Part shown: positions 34,384 through 45,693 of the stretch, piece after piece
Numbering within the stretch: the stretch's first letter is position 1
Layout of the letters: the number at the start of each line of letters is the position of its first letter
Assembly: GCA_963575745.1 (NCBI GenBank)
Contig: CAUYUJ010015694.1
Coordinates: forward strand, 1-60,000
Direction of reading: 5' to 3'
Origin: Prorocentrum cordatum
Taxonomy: Eukaryota > Sar > Dinophyceae > Prorocentrales > Prorocentraceae
Length of the DNA stretch: 60,000 bases
Program-made: the position numbers and the translations under genes
The notes under the pieces: model-generated
The model's input: the letters and a program-made list of their open reading frames with translations, nothing else
Database searches by the model: none
Told to the model about the DNA's origin: nothing

Positions 34384-34450
34384 TCCCTCCTCCTCCTCCT
34401 CCTCCTCCTCCTCCTCCTCCTCCTCCTCCTCCTCCTCCTCCTCCCTGCAG
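34384..34450 (+). repeat. (CCT)n tract ending in CAG before a spliced-leader relic
   Basis: A pure CCT run of about 60 bases ends CTGCAG at 34450. Position and content fit a trans-splicing acceptor for the coding stretch that follows. Confidence 0.7.
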
Positions 34451-35358
34451 CCGGTTTGGCTCAAGCGAGCCTGGATCGAGCTCTGGCCCGAGGCGGCCGC
34501 CGCCCGTCTCGCCGCCGCCGTCGCCGCCAGAAGGGGCGACCGGCCCGCCGCGGCCAGGTCGGCGCTCGGCGTCCCCTGCGGCGGGGCCGTGGGGCTCTCC
34601 CGCTGGGAGGTGGCCGCCGACCGCGTCTTCCGCACGCTGCAGCTGCGCGTCCGGGACCTGGGCCGCCTGGCCGGGGCGCGCGGGGAAGTCGAGGGGCGCT
34701 CGGGCGGCCCGGCCCGGGTCACGCAGGATCTCCCGAGGTTGGTGCGGCTGCCCGAGCTGGGCCTGCCCGTGGAGTTGGCCCTGGCCAGCGGCTTCTTCGC
34801 CCCCGTCTGCGCGGACCAGCCCACCCTTGGCTTCCACCTCACCATCCCGCAGGATGCGCACGGCGGACTCACCGCGCCCTGAGCCAAGGGGAGAAAAGCA
34901 CGATCGAGGAGCGGGTGGAGGTTGAGTTCGAACCGCTGACGGTCGTCACTCTTCCGACGGTGTTCCGCGCCGGCGAGACCGTGGCCGCCAGGCTCGAGGA
35001 CGAGGTCCTCTGGGCCCTGCACACGGTCGACGGCTCCAGCAATGGTGGGGGCAAGATCCAGCTCACGCAGGTGTGCATCTGCAGCAACGTCAAGGTTCGG
35101 GACTTGAACATGGAGCTGGTTTGGAGCTGACAGTACGAGCAGGGCAAGTTCGGCAACCCCCACATCACGGTGCTGGCTCAGCGCTGCGACACTTCGGCCG
35201 CCCGGGTGCACTCAGGAGGCCGCCTCGAGGAGCTCATGGGGCGGGCGGAGATGGAGCCGCCGCTCTCCGGAGAAGGGAGCCTCGGCGCTTGTTGGCGGGT
35301 CTTCCAGATTCTGGACTTGGCTCCCGCGGCATCAGAGCCGCCCAACCCTTGTCCTTGA
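34451..35358 (+). pseudogene. Spliced-leader-tagged, probably retroposed gene remnant
   Basis: Directly after CTGCAG, bases 34451-34465 read CCGGTTTGGCTCAAG, which matches the 15-base relic form of the dinoflagellate spliced leader (CCATTTTGGCTCAAG) at 13 positions. The frame that follows has very GC-rich third positions (WLKRAWIELWPEAAAAR, VGLSRWEVAADRVFRTLQLR, PVCADQPTLGFHLTIPQDA) to about 34880. Coding then shifts one frame (EFEPLTVVTLPTVFRAGETV, ICSNVKVRDLNMELVWS), meets one in-frame TGA at about 35128, and continues YEQGKFGNPHITVLAQRCD. No start codon follows the relic closely. A cDNA copy of a trans-spliced mRNA that has since decayed explains these features. The protein family is not recognised. 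Confidence 0.55.
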
Positions 35359-37491
35359 TCCTGACTCGGGGAATACATTCCGCTTGCGTGCCAGCTCATT
35401 CTCTTCCTCCCCCTCCTCATGTTTAGGAGCGGCCCAGGGAGGGCAGGTCTCAATGGAATCCCTGCGGGGCGCCACACCGCTGGCTCTATTGGGCTCCCCA
35501 AGAGGGTCAGACAGTTTCGGGGCGCGGTAGTTGTTTGTACACTATCTGTACCGCCACCGCCTCCCATTATCATGATTGTCCATGGGGAGGCTTCTCCAAG
35601 GGGAGTTGTCTGGGGAGGGTCTGGATCCTTGTGGGATTGTCCAAGGGGTTGTCCGGGCCGCGTCGTCTTGCCGGCACGTGCACATGTCATTATCATACAT
35701 ACCATCAAAAGCATGGCACGACCAGGGAAGCTCAGCTGGAAATGCCGCCTCTTTCCCACTTCCCGTCCTGTCCGCTCCTCGACTCCCGTGCCCCCCTTCC
35801 GCTCCCGTTCGCACGCCCTCCCTTGCCGCGCTTCCTCAAACAGTTGTCCTGACTGGGGTCCTGTTGCGGTACTCTCGCCTCAACGCCGACCAAATGTTTG
35901 ATTGGGTACGTATGGTGTTGCCGCTCGAGTGCCAGCAACATCCGTGATTGAGAATGGTACTCTCGCCGGAGCTCTGGGTATATCCCCGTCTGGGATAGGT
36001 GCTGTCGCATTCGCGCTGGCCACATGCCTCATCATTAGGCGTGATGCTATCGCCTCAGCGCCGGCCACATCCCTAAGTTGGGATGTTGCTGCCGCTCGAG
36101 CGCACTGGGTTGTCCAGGGGGGGGTCCGGGATGTTTGTTGGACAAGGTGTTTTTTCCATTGATCATAATACTGTTCTTCATTCCCCCTCCTCCTCCTCCT
36201 CCTCCTCCTCCTCCTCCTCCTCCTCCTCCTCCTCCTCCTCCTCCTCCTCCTCCTCCTCCTCCCCCCTTGGACTGGTCCCCCCTGCCGTTGCCCCTCGTCC
36301 CCCCTGGCTTCGCCGAGCAGAGCTCGGGGGCGCCCGTGGCTCCTGGCCCTGGCGCTCCACCACGCGCCCCTGCTCGCCTCGGACGCATTCCTCTCGTCGG
36401 CCAGAGCAGGAGCAGGAGCAGGACGAGGACAGGAGGAGGGAGGGGGGAGGGGGAGGCGGGGACGAAGAGGAGGAGGAGGAGGAGGAGGACGACGGGGAGG
36501 ACGGGGAGTTCGATGCTTCCCCTCTTGAGCTGGTCCCCTCTAACGTTGCTCCTCACGCTTGCCCCGCCTTCGGGTCTGGGGCGAAGGCAGCCGCGGGCGC
36601 GGGCGCTCAAAGTGGGCTCTCCGCGGGGGGGAGGGGGAGAGGCTGCAGCGTCCCCCACATCCTCCCTGACCCTCCCTTCGATTCCACCTCCTCCCGCACC
36701 TTCCTTCCCTCCGTTCGATCCACCTCTTCTTCCTCTCTCCCTCTCTCCTCCTCGTGCATCCTTCTTGTCGTCCCCCTCCATCCCTCTTCCTCTAAGCAGC
36801 TCCACCCTTCGTTTGAAACCGCCAGCAGAAGGGGTGCATGGCCTGTGGTGTTCAACATGCGGCGCTCCCCTCGGCGCCGCGCACACTCGTTTTCAACGTA
36901 CCCGACGACTACAAGTATGGAGGCAAGTTAATTGTCAAAATGAGATTATCGATTGAAAACGTGTTCAGATTGTACGACCCAGCGCTCCAAAATGCACAAC
37001 AGCTGCACTAATACAGAGGGCGGCGCGTTTTCAAAAAGGCGTTCTCGCTTAAGACACCCGCAACTCGTACGGCCAGAATTTCGAAGTTACAGCCCCCACG
37101 CGGATGAAGGAACGGTCCCTAGTGTTTGTCAAGACGGAGCCATCGCTGGACACGTCCTCGAATCGTATCAAGGCGCACCCTTGCACTGCCGAGCAGAAGA
37201 ATGGAGAGTGGATCCTTGACTTGTGCTCTCGCATGAGTTGCAGGCCGTCTGAGGGTCCGCCTCGTGGGAAGAGGTGCACGGCAGGTCCGTGCCGTGTCCA
37301 CGCGGCGGCGACCCCGCCGCGGGCGTTCAGGGCTGAGCTCCGCCCGTGGCCCAGAATGCGTCAGCACAGCACGACTCGGCGATCTGAAAGCGATCGTTCT
37401 CTTTCCGTTGTTCTGCCGATGAGCGCGGGCCCTCGCATCTCTCCCCCCCGAGGACTGAAGCAGTGTCGAAGCGTCCCGGCTCGCCTATAGT
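35359..37491 (+). other. No gene recognised; low complexity
   Basis: Contains a (CCT)n run at 36183-36261, a copy of the CTGGCTTCGCCGAGCAGAG block (36290-36380), GA-rich DNA (36405-36505) and CT-rich DNA (36650-36800). Open frames here follow the triplet composition. Confidence 0.45.
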
Positions 37492-37663
37492 CTATAGTCC
37501 CACCGAACAATGTTCTAAGAACTTTTTGTGGTGTCCACGAAGTTGTCTCAAAACATGTCTGGCGGGGACTGTCTTGTTTTAACATCGGTTTCTGTTCTAA
37601 GAACATCGCTTTGGTTCTTAGAACATTTTCGGGTTCTAAGAACATTTCGTGGTGGGCCTATAG
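37492..37663. mobile_element. TATAG-ended inverted-repeat element, copy 1
   Basis: The left end CTATAGTCCCACC, then ATGTTCTAAGAAC, reads back on the right as GTTCTAAGAACAT, then GGTGGGCCTATAG. The interior repeats TTCTAAGAACA palindromes. A second copy lies at 46991-47162, with shared flanks (CGTCCYGGCTCGC on the left, ACGGTCGGTCC on the right), so a larger unit may have been copied. Confidence 0.7.
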
Positions 37664-39400
37664 AAATGCGGGAACGGTCGGTCCCTGCTCAAAATGGAGT
37701 AGATCTTGGCTGTTTTTGGCGCTTGTTTCGGGCAGGTGGGGTCTCCCCCATAGGACGCACGGTTGCAAGCAGTCGCACGAAGCAGAGGTCTGGAGCCAGA
37801 CCCCCCTTCTCCCCTCCCCCTTCCGCCCAATGTCTAAACGCCGAATACGAAAATGCTAACAAAGCCGCCGATCGTTCCAGGTTGAACTTGAACGATCCAC
37901 GCGGTGTCACGCGCCATCGCCGAAGACGTCACGACACCAAGCCGCCGTACCTGTAGGGGCCTCTGGGGGCGTAGATGACTCCTGGCGTCGTGCCAGGGGG
38001 GGCGGGTGGTTTGGGCGCATCGGTTGTTCGTCCTCCAGCCTTGAGGGGCCCAAGCTGTGGGGCGCACGTTTGCCCCACCCCTCCGCCCGCGCACGTCTTC
38101 CGTCGGTGTCTCTTGTCCGCTGTTCCCCGAACGAGCTTTAATGTGTCGTCATTGCGTCTTCACCAGGAGCCCCTCCCCACCTCGAAGCAGAAAAATTGTA
38201 TACACACAATTGTTCGCACGGTCTCATCACCTCAACCCTTGGGCGCGGAGCGCCCAAGGGGCGTTGCCAGAGGCGGCGCCAGAATGTTGAGACAGCCCCG
38301 GCTTAGTCGGGAGCCCTGTCGAGGCCAGTTGGAAATGATTTTGGGGGCCTGATGAGGCCAGTTGGGACTACCTGGGGGGACAGTCTGTGCGCAACCCGAA
38401 GCCTTACCACCTGCCATCCCATCCCCCACCTCGTCGCCCAAAAGATACAGATGCCGCTTCTCCCCGGACCTCTCCCGGGGTGCGTTCTGATTCGAATTTC
38501 GAGGCCAACCCGGCCGTGGCGACGAGGGCCTCCAAGGAATGCCCACGAAGGCGACAACGAGGCAAGGGTAGCTGCGTCGGTACCCTGCTCCTCCGACCTC
38601 CCCTCGCCGCCGCTCCCACCGCCTCGCCGCCCTCTCCCACCAGGGCTGGGCCCACATGCTGCTTTGGTGGATTTCGGCTGTGTTTTGTTGTTCGTCCTGG
38701 CAGGGAGCTACAGGGAAACAGGTGGAGCAAAACGAAAGACAAAACGAAACACAGAACGAAAAAGCAACGTCTAGGTCCAGCCCTGTCTCCCACCCCTCGC
38801 CGCCCCCTCCCGCTTTTGGGCGGCGGCCCCCCGAGAGCGTTTCGGCTCGCGGGCGCGGGCCCCCCCGCGCGCCGAGCGGCGCGCGCGCGCGGGGGGGGCC
38901 TCTGCTTGGCCGCGGAGGCCAGGGGGGGCGATCAGACCCCTGGGGGGGGGAAGGATGGAGGGCTTCTCCGAAGGGCTCAGGCGACCCGTCCTCCGCCACC
39001 TCGTCCTCCTCCTCCTCCTCCTCCTCCTCCTCCTCCTCCTCCTCCTCCTCCTCCTCCTCGGGTCGCCTACGGCCCTGGGGGAAACCGTGCACGGAAGGAG
39101 GAGGATCGATTGACAGACCGCCGCTTGTCGGGTCGTAAGGTTTTCTGCAGCGCAGACTCCAGAGCTCCGCGAACCGAGATGTTCTGGGCGAGAGCTGGCG
39201 AGAGCGGGCAGCGGCAAGAGACATGCTAAAAGAGGGGTGATCGCTGGTGGATTTCGACACTCGTCCTCGATCATCTGGCTACATCAAGCGGAGTTGGCGC
39301 GGAGCGCCGCAAAAGATGGCCAGAAGGTTACAAATATTCAAGTGGCCTTCGGCCAGTGCCGCCGATCCCGGTCGCTCGGGGTTACCCCCCAGGCGCAGAC
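37664..39400 (+). other. No gene recognised; family D copy and (CCT)n
   Basis: A reverse-complement copy of repeat family D lies at 38335-38590 and a (CCT)n run at 39003-39058. C- and G-homopolymer-rich DNA fills 38800-38950. Confidence 0.45.
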
Positions 39401-40025
39401 ATTACAGGCGCACGCTCAAACACACACGCACACCACATGCCACACGCGCACACTACTTTGTCGCTGCCTTTGGCCAGTTCCTGGCAGCGCCATTCCGCAC
39501 TCGCGCGCGCGCGCCACCACGATCACTTTCCACAACATTGCCATTATCGTTTCTGCTCACCCCCCCCGACTGTTTATTTGTCTCTCGCGCGAACACGCCG
39601 CGCCCGGCACTCGCGCGCGAGCACCGTGCACACGCGCGCACACACGCACGCACGCCCACATGAACACAAACACACGACACACACACACACACACACATGG
39701 ACACACCACCACGATACTCACGTACTCACCCATGTACACATGAATACCCGCACACACTCATGTCATATTACTACACACCACCCTAACCGCGCCACAGACA
39801 TGCACACACCACCACACACACACACATGCCCACTCAGGAAACGCACGCGCGCGCACGCCCATCGGATACACATACCACGTACACACCTCACGCACGCACA
39901 CTACCAAATGCACACGCGGCGCACACACATACAGAGACACATTTAGGCGCACGCCAGACACTAGCACGCACAGACACTCGCAGACCCGCACCACACACGC
40001 ACCCTCGCACAGAAGCACACACCTG
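39400..40025 (+). repeat. CA-rich low-complexity tract
   Basis: ACACACGCACAC-type sequence throughout; the His/Thr- or Val/Cys-rich frames are compositional. Confidence 0.8.
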
Positions 40026-40034
40026 AACTCGTCT

Positions 40035-40850
40035 GGCCGTCATTTTTAGAGAGGTTCGGGGGGATGCGTGAAGCTTGCGTCTGTCCCCAATGTTTGGGAC
40101 GACGCCGCGGCGGCAGCGCCGAAAGACCGGGGCGAAAACTAACAAACAATTGGCGAACATCTGCGACAACACATTTTTTGTTTTTTGGTCGCTTCTCTCC
40201 TCACCTTAGCTCGTCTGGGCGTGAATTCTGGACAGGTTGGCAGGGATGCGTGAAGCGTAAGTGCGGCCCGCAAATCGGGGACGACGGCCTGGAACCTGTC
40301 GCCGAAAGTCCTTCTGCAAAAGCACCAAATCCGCCACCCCTTGAGCGCATCTACAGAGGGTCCTTCTGCAAAAGCTGCAAAGCCCGCGCGCCACCCCTTG
40401 AGCGCATCTACAGAGGGTCCTTCTGTAAAAACACCCCCGGGAACCGCCGGAACCAACCCCCCCCCCCTCCCCGGCGAACCGAGCGTTCTGAGAGGATTTC
40501 TAAGGAAATCCAATGGTTTTGAAAGCAGACCCACGCCACCAGAACCCCCCCCTCCCCCCCCCACGCCACCAGAACCCACGCCACCGGAACCCTCCCCCCC
40601 CCCACACGCCACCAGAACCCACGCCACCGGAACCTTCCCCCCCCCCTCCCCGGCAAACCAAGCGTTCTGAGGCGGTTCCCAAGGAAATCCAACGGTTTTT
40701 AAAAGCAAACCCACGCCACTGGACCCCCCCCCCACCAGAACCCACGCCACCGGAACCCCTCCCTCCCCCCCCCACGCCACCAGAACCCACGCCACCGGAC
40801 CCCCCCCCCTTCCCCCGCCCTCCCCCTCCCCAACAAAGCCACCCCGGTCA
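40035..40850 (+). repeat. Tandem duplications and C-rich CCACGCCACCAGAACC repeat
   Basis: Two related copies of about 180 bp (AACTCGTCTGGCCGTCA and AGCTCGTCTGGGCGTGA) lie at 40024-40320. A short repeat with GAGCGCATCTACAGAGGG follows, then from 40440 to 40830 several copies of CACGCCACCGGAACCC interrupted by C runs. Confidence 0.7.
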
Positions 40851-40981
40851 CCCCCACCCCCTTAAACTCACACGCCGGATCGGCGGATATAACATAGTCG
40901 GTGCTATTCTGAGCATCGCCAGCCCGACGCTCGTCCGCACGCCGATGGAGTGCCGCGAGGCCGCCACAGCGGAGACCTCGC

Positions 40982-42780
40982 TCACGAATCCGTCTTCATT
41001 GCCATGGTCAGGTAGCCCCCCTCTGTCTCGAGCTTCGTCAAAGTGCCTGCCAATTGTACGGACGTGTCGCACCATTCTAAGTCAACTCCACCCTGGGAAA
41101 GCATCTCTCGCAGGGCTGCTGTGACCACCCGAACTCGACGTTCTGTAATCTGGCCGGCATCCGCGAGGAGGTGGGTCACTAGGCTGTTCGCGTTGCTGTA
41201 CCATTTGGCGGGGATCAGAGCCGCCATGTCATCAATCAAGTCGCCGAGCGGCTGGTGGGGCTTGTCCATCTCTCGGGCTCGGATCCACTCCGATGTATCA
41301 GCTCCCTCAGTGAGACCGCGGGCTTCAGCTCCCATCGAGGCTCTACACACTCTCTTGGTCCTAGAGCTACCCCAGTCCGAGAAGTGAGCCATCCCTCGCT
41401 GTACTTGCAGAGGCCGTCGTCCGAGATCACGCACACACGAAGCCGAGCTGGGACTGCACCTCGCCAAGCGGGCCTACAGTCGGCCCAGATTAGTAGGTCG
41501 ACCCTGCCGAATCAAGGGTACCATTGTGTCCTGTGTCTCGCGAATGTTTCCTACATTCCTGTGGCAATGTGGCCCTCGGAAGGGTCTTGTGTCCTCTCGC
41601 GTGTGTCCAATCGAGTCCGACTGTAGGGTCAGGTCGTCGACGTTGTTGAGGCGGTGGTCCGAGAACACGATAGCACGCAGGTCTCGTGCGAATTGAAGTA
41701 CATCCCTTCGGAAGCAGAGGCACACGTCGCGCGTATTGTTGCAGCAGTTCACCAGCTTGTGCATCTCCAGTAGATGTTGCACGGTGTCCTAGTTCTTCTG
41801 TTGCGCCAGCCAATTGCAGCCGAACGAGAGGTCGCGCATAGCTGCCTCGAAAGCCATCCGAGTGAGCCGATCACTGACTCTGCGAAACTCTTTTCGTCAT
41901 CCGTAGGCAACGCCTTGGTCTGCTTCGACCGGGCACTGGACATCATCAAGGTCTCCATCGCATCTATGAAGTTGGTCATGCTGATCTTTATCGAGAAACC
42001 CGAGACCTGCTCGACGTCCTTGCCGCAGTATCGGAACGGTGTCTTCTCCTCCGCCAGTAACAACGCACGCTTCAGCTCGTCCATCGCGGTCTTGAACAGG
42101 TCGCTGTTCAGATCGCCCGTCGCGAACAGGTAGTCCGCTTAGGTCCCGACTAGGCCAACGAGCTTGCCATCTTCGACGAGGAGGAAGAAGGCTCGTTCCA
42201 AGCTGCTTTCCTGCCACGACTGCCGCGTATCGTCCTCCGAACACGTCCTCCTAGCGTCCTTCGTGCGGTAGATCGCGCCGTGGCACACGAACACCGAACC
42301 AGCAGGCACTCCAGCTGGTACAGATGAGGGTGGACAGCACGAGCATCCGACCCACGTCGTCTCCCTGTAGGTAGGCACTCGTGGCGTTGAGCTTGAGTAT
42401 TGGCCAGTGCTTCCTGGCCGAAGTGCTGCAGATCAGGTGTAGCACCAGCAGCGACGATGTAGGGGGTCCGTCCTGACGTGGACCGACTCGTAGCAGCCGA
42501 CCGCTACTAGCCGAGACTTCGCCTTCATGGGCAAGTTCGGGTCGTACTCGTTCTTGTCAGTGTGAACCCATCTCGAGGGGATCGCTTGGACCGTCCGAAG
42601 AGCTCCTTGGCCGCGTCGGCCGTGACCACGGTCACCGCTCAAAATTGCACAAGTTCTCCCGCTCCTTCGGCAGATTCGCATCGAACATGAGCCTATCCGC
42701 TTTGGTGAAATTGGCGAGCACGAACTCCGTCCTTCGGGACTTCCCGACCAGCCATGCGTGGCTGATCCAGGAGTGGTAAG
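40982..42780 (-). pseudogene. Decayed Ty1/copia-type pol (reverse transcriptase and RNase H)
   Basis: Reading the - strand from 42780 down, fragments in changing frames match copia pol order. They are a pre-RT segment (EFVLANFTKADRLMFDANLP), the start of RT (WVHTDKNEYDPNLPMKAKSR), an ILKLNATSAYLQGDD segment where copia RTs have an Asp at the Asn position, and a thumb-like part (PFRYCGKDVEQVSGFSIKIS, ESVIGSLGWLSRQL). After an inserted MITE comes RNase H (SQLGFVCVISDD, then HFSDWGSSRTKRVCRASMGA and VQLAGTLTKLETEGGYLTMA). Several frame shifts and at least one stop are present, and I saw no LTRs. It is a dead retrotransposon remnant. Confidence 0.75.
41477..41623 (+). mobile_element. Mariner-type MITE, copy 2, inserted in the copia pol
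   Basis: Begins CAGTCGGCCCAGATTAGTAG and ends GTCCGACTG, with TA on each side (41475-41476 and 41624-41625). It lies between the RT and RNase H parts of the copia remnant and splits its frame. The sequence is close to copy 1 at 25096. Confidence 0.72.
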
Positions 42781-42959
42781 ATGCGTCTGAGTCGTACTCG
42801 ACAAGGTGGGCACCAGCCATGGGGTCCTTCCGATCTCGATGCCGCCGCGGCAGCGTCCTCTCGGGCCTGCAGGCCAGAAAGTCAGGCGGAAAGTCGCCAC
42901 TCTCGGGAAACGGTGGAGGATTTGCAGGCTCGGGTATGTCTTTCGTGTGGGGCTCGATC

Positions 42960-43038
42960 GCATCACCACCACCATCACCACCATCATCACCACCATCATC
43001 ACCACCATCATCATCATCATCATCAGCATCAGCATCAG

Positions 43039-43073
<35 letters not shown>

Positions 43074-43085
43074 GCATCATCATAG

Positions 43086-43178
<93 letters not shown>

Positions 43179-43182
43179 GGTA
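42960..43182 (+). repeat. (ATC)n microsatellite
   Basis: About 220 bases of CATCATCAC and CATCAGCAT triplets. The poly-His, poly-Ile and (on the other strand) poly-Asp/Met frames are not genes. Confidence 0.9.
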
Positions 43183-43395
43183 TAGGTACGTCCTGGCCAG
43201 ACCAAGCCATGACCATCTTCTCCCTCCCTGCTGCCATCCCGCTCCGTGCCGGCCGGGACCGCCAAGGCGAGCAGGATGGCGCCGATGAAGCCTCTGATCG
43301 GGCAGGCCCCCTCCCGCTTTTGGGGAGCAGGGGGGGGGGGCTCTGCTGCGAGGGGGTGCACGGGCGAGGATCGAGGATCGAGGAGAGGAGGAAGA

Positions 43396-43567
43396 GAAAG
43401 TTGTATGAACATGAATTTTCAGAGATCTGCGTGGAGTTCTTGGATCGGCGCTGGGCCCCCCTGGCGGTGCCTCCGGCGGCGCCCATGGCGCGCTCTGCGC
43501 ACCAGGGAGGGGGCCCAACGCAGTTCCAAGAAATCAGCGCGGACCTCCGAAAGCGTATATTTATGCA
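43396..43567. mobile_element. Foldback element FB, copy 3
   Basis: Left arm GAGTTCTTGGATCGGCGCTG and GGCCCCCC; right arm GGGGGCCCAACGC and TTCCAAGAAATCAGCGCGG. The outer ends are TATGAACATGAATTTTC on the left and a diverged complement ending TATATTTATGCAG on the right. Confidence 0.78.
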
Positions 43568-44519
43568 GTGGCATGTTCCTCTAGCGGAGGAGGATCGAGG
43601 GAGGGAAAACCTCCCCGACCCCCATGATTGGCGTTTGCTAAATAATCCTTGGGCGTTTATTGGACAGTCCTGTCCCTTTGAGCTCCTCCCTCAGGTGCGC
43701 TTACTTGAAGGGGTGTTGTTTTATGTGGGGGATTGTTATGCCCTCCCAGATGAGGGAGAGTTAGAGCAGGGGGAGCAGGAGGAGAAGCACCATGAAGCAG
43801 CCCTCTGGGGGCTCGGCATCTGTGCTGTGCACGGGCTGGCGCAAAGAAGCGAGGCGCCCGCCTGTGCGAGGGAGTGCTCTCGACGCAGGAGATCGCGTTC
43901 CTCTACGCACACCTCCGGGGCGCACATGCTAACGCATCGAAGGAAAATGCGCGATTTGGTAGGCCAGCAGCCCCTGAGCGGGAACGGTTTCGGTCGACGC
44001 CCGTCGGCGCAGGGCTTGCGACCCGCATGGAGTCGCGCGGCCGTCGCTTGTGCGCTCGGGCAGCTTGGTCGAGCGCATCGTCAGTGTCCGTTGCATCGCG
44101 CCCCGGACCTCTCGTCCTCCGCGTACGCACCGCGCCGCGCTGGCGTCTCCCGAGACGACGTTGATCCTCGACCCAGTAACGGTACAGTCAAAACCGGAGT
44201 GAATGATGGGCATTTTCCCGGAAAGGGCTTAGGCGCAGGGTTCTCTTTTAGTTGTTTCCCCCTGGCCTCGACTTGCGTAGGGCCGGCGAAATTAATATGC
44301 GATACAACGGGGTCGCGTAGGGTGGACGAAGTAAAAGTTGAGGACGTCCCTAGCGAAACGCTTGTTGCTGAAATCCCGATCGACGAATCACAGGGTGCGG
44401 GACACAGTTTGGTCGAAGAAATGTTCTCAGCCTGTGTTTTGACGTATGTTCCTATAGATTGGCTTTCTCCAGGGTCACGAACCCATGTGTTTTGGTTTTA
44501 GAAACCCGAACACAGCATA
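43568..44519 (+). other. No gene recognised
   Basis: A 430-residue frame (43209-44501) crosses foldback copy 3 and this stretch, but its sequence shows no domain and its composition is not clearly coding. I leave it unannotated. Confidence 0.4.
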
Positions 44520-45008
44520 ATTTAAAAGGGAACGTGGCCCTGGGAGAGCGGACGCAGCGTAGTTGACGAGGGATCGTGGCCGAGGGAGCGCGGACGCAGC
44601 GTAATTTATGATGGATCGTGACCCTGGGAGCGCGGACGCAGCGTAATTTACAAGGGATCGTGGCCATGGGAGCGCGGACGCAGCGTAATCTATTGGAGAC
44701 CGCGGCCTTGGGAGCGCGGACGCAGCGTAATTTACGAGGGAGCGCGGCCTTAGGAGCGCGGACGCAGCGTAATTGACGAGGGATTGTGGCCCTGGGAGCG
44801 AGTGCGGACGCATTGCAATTTATGATGGATCGTGGCCCTGGGAGCGCGGACGCAGCGTACTTCACAATGGATCGTGGCCTTGGGAGCGCGGACACAGCGT
44901 AATTTACAAGGGATCGTGGCCCTGGGGGGGCGGACACAGCCTTATTCACGAGGGAGCGCGGCCCTGGGAGCGCGGACGCCGCGCAGTTTGCGAGGGATCG
45001 TGGCTTGG
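44520..45008 (+). repeat. 42-bp tandem repeat, about 12 copies
   Basis: Unit: GTAATTTACGAGGGATCGTG, GCCCTGGGAGCGCGGACGCA, GC. Copies differ at a few positions. Peptide repeats such as SALPGPRS on the - strand come from it. Confidence 0.9.
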
Positions 45009-45142
45009 GGTTTTGAGAAGGCCCCGCCCCCGCCCCCCTCCGCGCCTTCTGAAGAAGGCCGCCCTCTTTCCTGCTCCCCCCAGCCCCACCCCCTAGCTGC
45101 GCGCCGCGGTGCCGGAGCCGTGAGGGTCACGACCGCCTCGCC

Positions 45143-45306
45143 GCGCAAATTTTCCGAGCTCCGCGCTGATTTATTGGATCGGTGATGGGCCCCCCTCCCA
45201 GGCGCGCGGAGCACGCCAAGGGCGGCGCCGGAGGCGCCGCCAGGGGAGCTCCAGCGCAAATCCAAGAAATCCGAGCGGAGCTCCGAAAGTTTCCGTTGAT
45301 GCAGTG
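45143..45306. mobile_element. Foldback element FB, copy 4
   Basis: Left arm AATTTTCCGAGCTCCGCGCT and TTATTGGATCGG; right arm AAATCCAAGAAATCCGAGCG and GAGCTCCGAAAGTTT. The middle carries GGCGCGCGGAGCACGCC. Confidence 0.78.
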
Positions 45307-45583
45307 TTTTTGTTCTTCGACAGTTGCGCCTTGCACACCCCCCACCCCCTGGACGGCCCCAAGAAGCACTTCAGAGGCCCCAGAAAGTGGTCAGGGAACC
45401 CGGGAAGCTCTTCGGAGGCCCCAGGAGGCCCGTCGCAGGCGCTCTGTCGGCGTAGGGGGGTGTCTAGGCCTCGGCCCGCAGCCGCCCCCCCCCCCATTCT
45501 GCCACACTCGACGATTCACAGCCTCCGTAGCTCTCTGGGCCACGCGATGCGCCCAAACGGGCCGCGCAGACACCTCTCCCCAG

Positions 45584-45693
45584 ACGGCCAGGTCAAGGGC
45601 CTCTTCGAGCAGGCGCTCCGCAGCGCCTTCCCGTCGGTGTCGCACGAGGCCTCCGCGCGCCCCGGCGCCGCCTGCCCGGTGCCGGCCAACACT
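45584..45693 (+). CDS. RARS: Probable exon of arginyl-tRNA synthetase (N-terminal region)
   Basis: The exon follows CTCTCCCCAG and reads GQVKGLFEQALRSAFPSVSH, then EASARPGAACPVPANT. This resembles the Add-1 helix of eukaryotic cytosolic arginyl-tRNA synthetase, in which a 'LF..AL...FP' helix stands a short way before the 'KFGDYQCN.AMGL' motif. That motif is found in the next exon at 56535. The enzyme attaches Arg to its tRNA. The frame is also open upstream to an ATG at 45547, so the 5' limit is uncertain. The 3' limit is set at ACT|GCGTACG, a GC-type donor that leaves the phase correct for the next exon. The rest of the enzyme lies outside the window. Confidence rests on the pairing with the second exon. 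Confidence 0.55.

Noticed and set aside
42781-43288. Poly-His, poly-Ile and poly-Asp proteins
   Set aside because: They translate an (ATC)n microsatellite.
43209-44501. 430-residue + strand frame
   Set aside because: It crosses a foldback element and shows no domain or coding bias that I trust.
33015-45008. Regular direct repeats as CRISPR arrays
   Set aside because: At 33 kb and 44.5 kb the whole unit is repeated with no unique spacers, units are long, and the DNA is eukaryotic.
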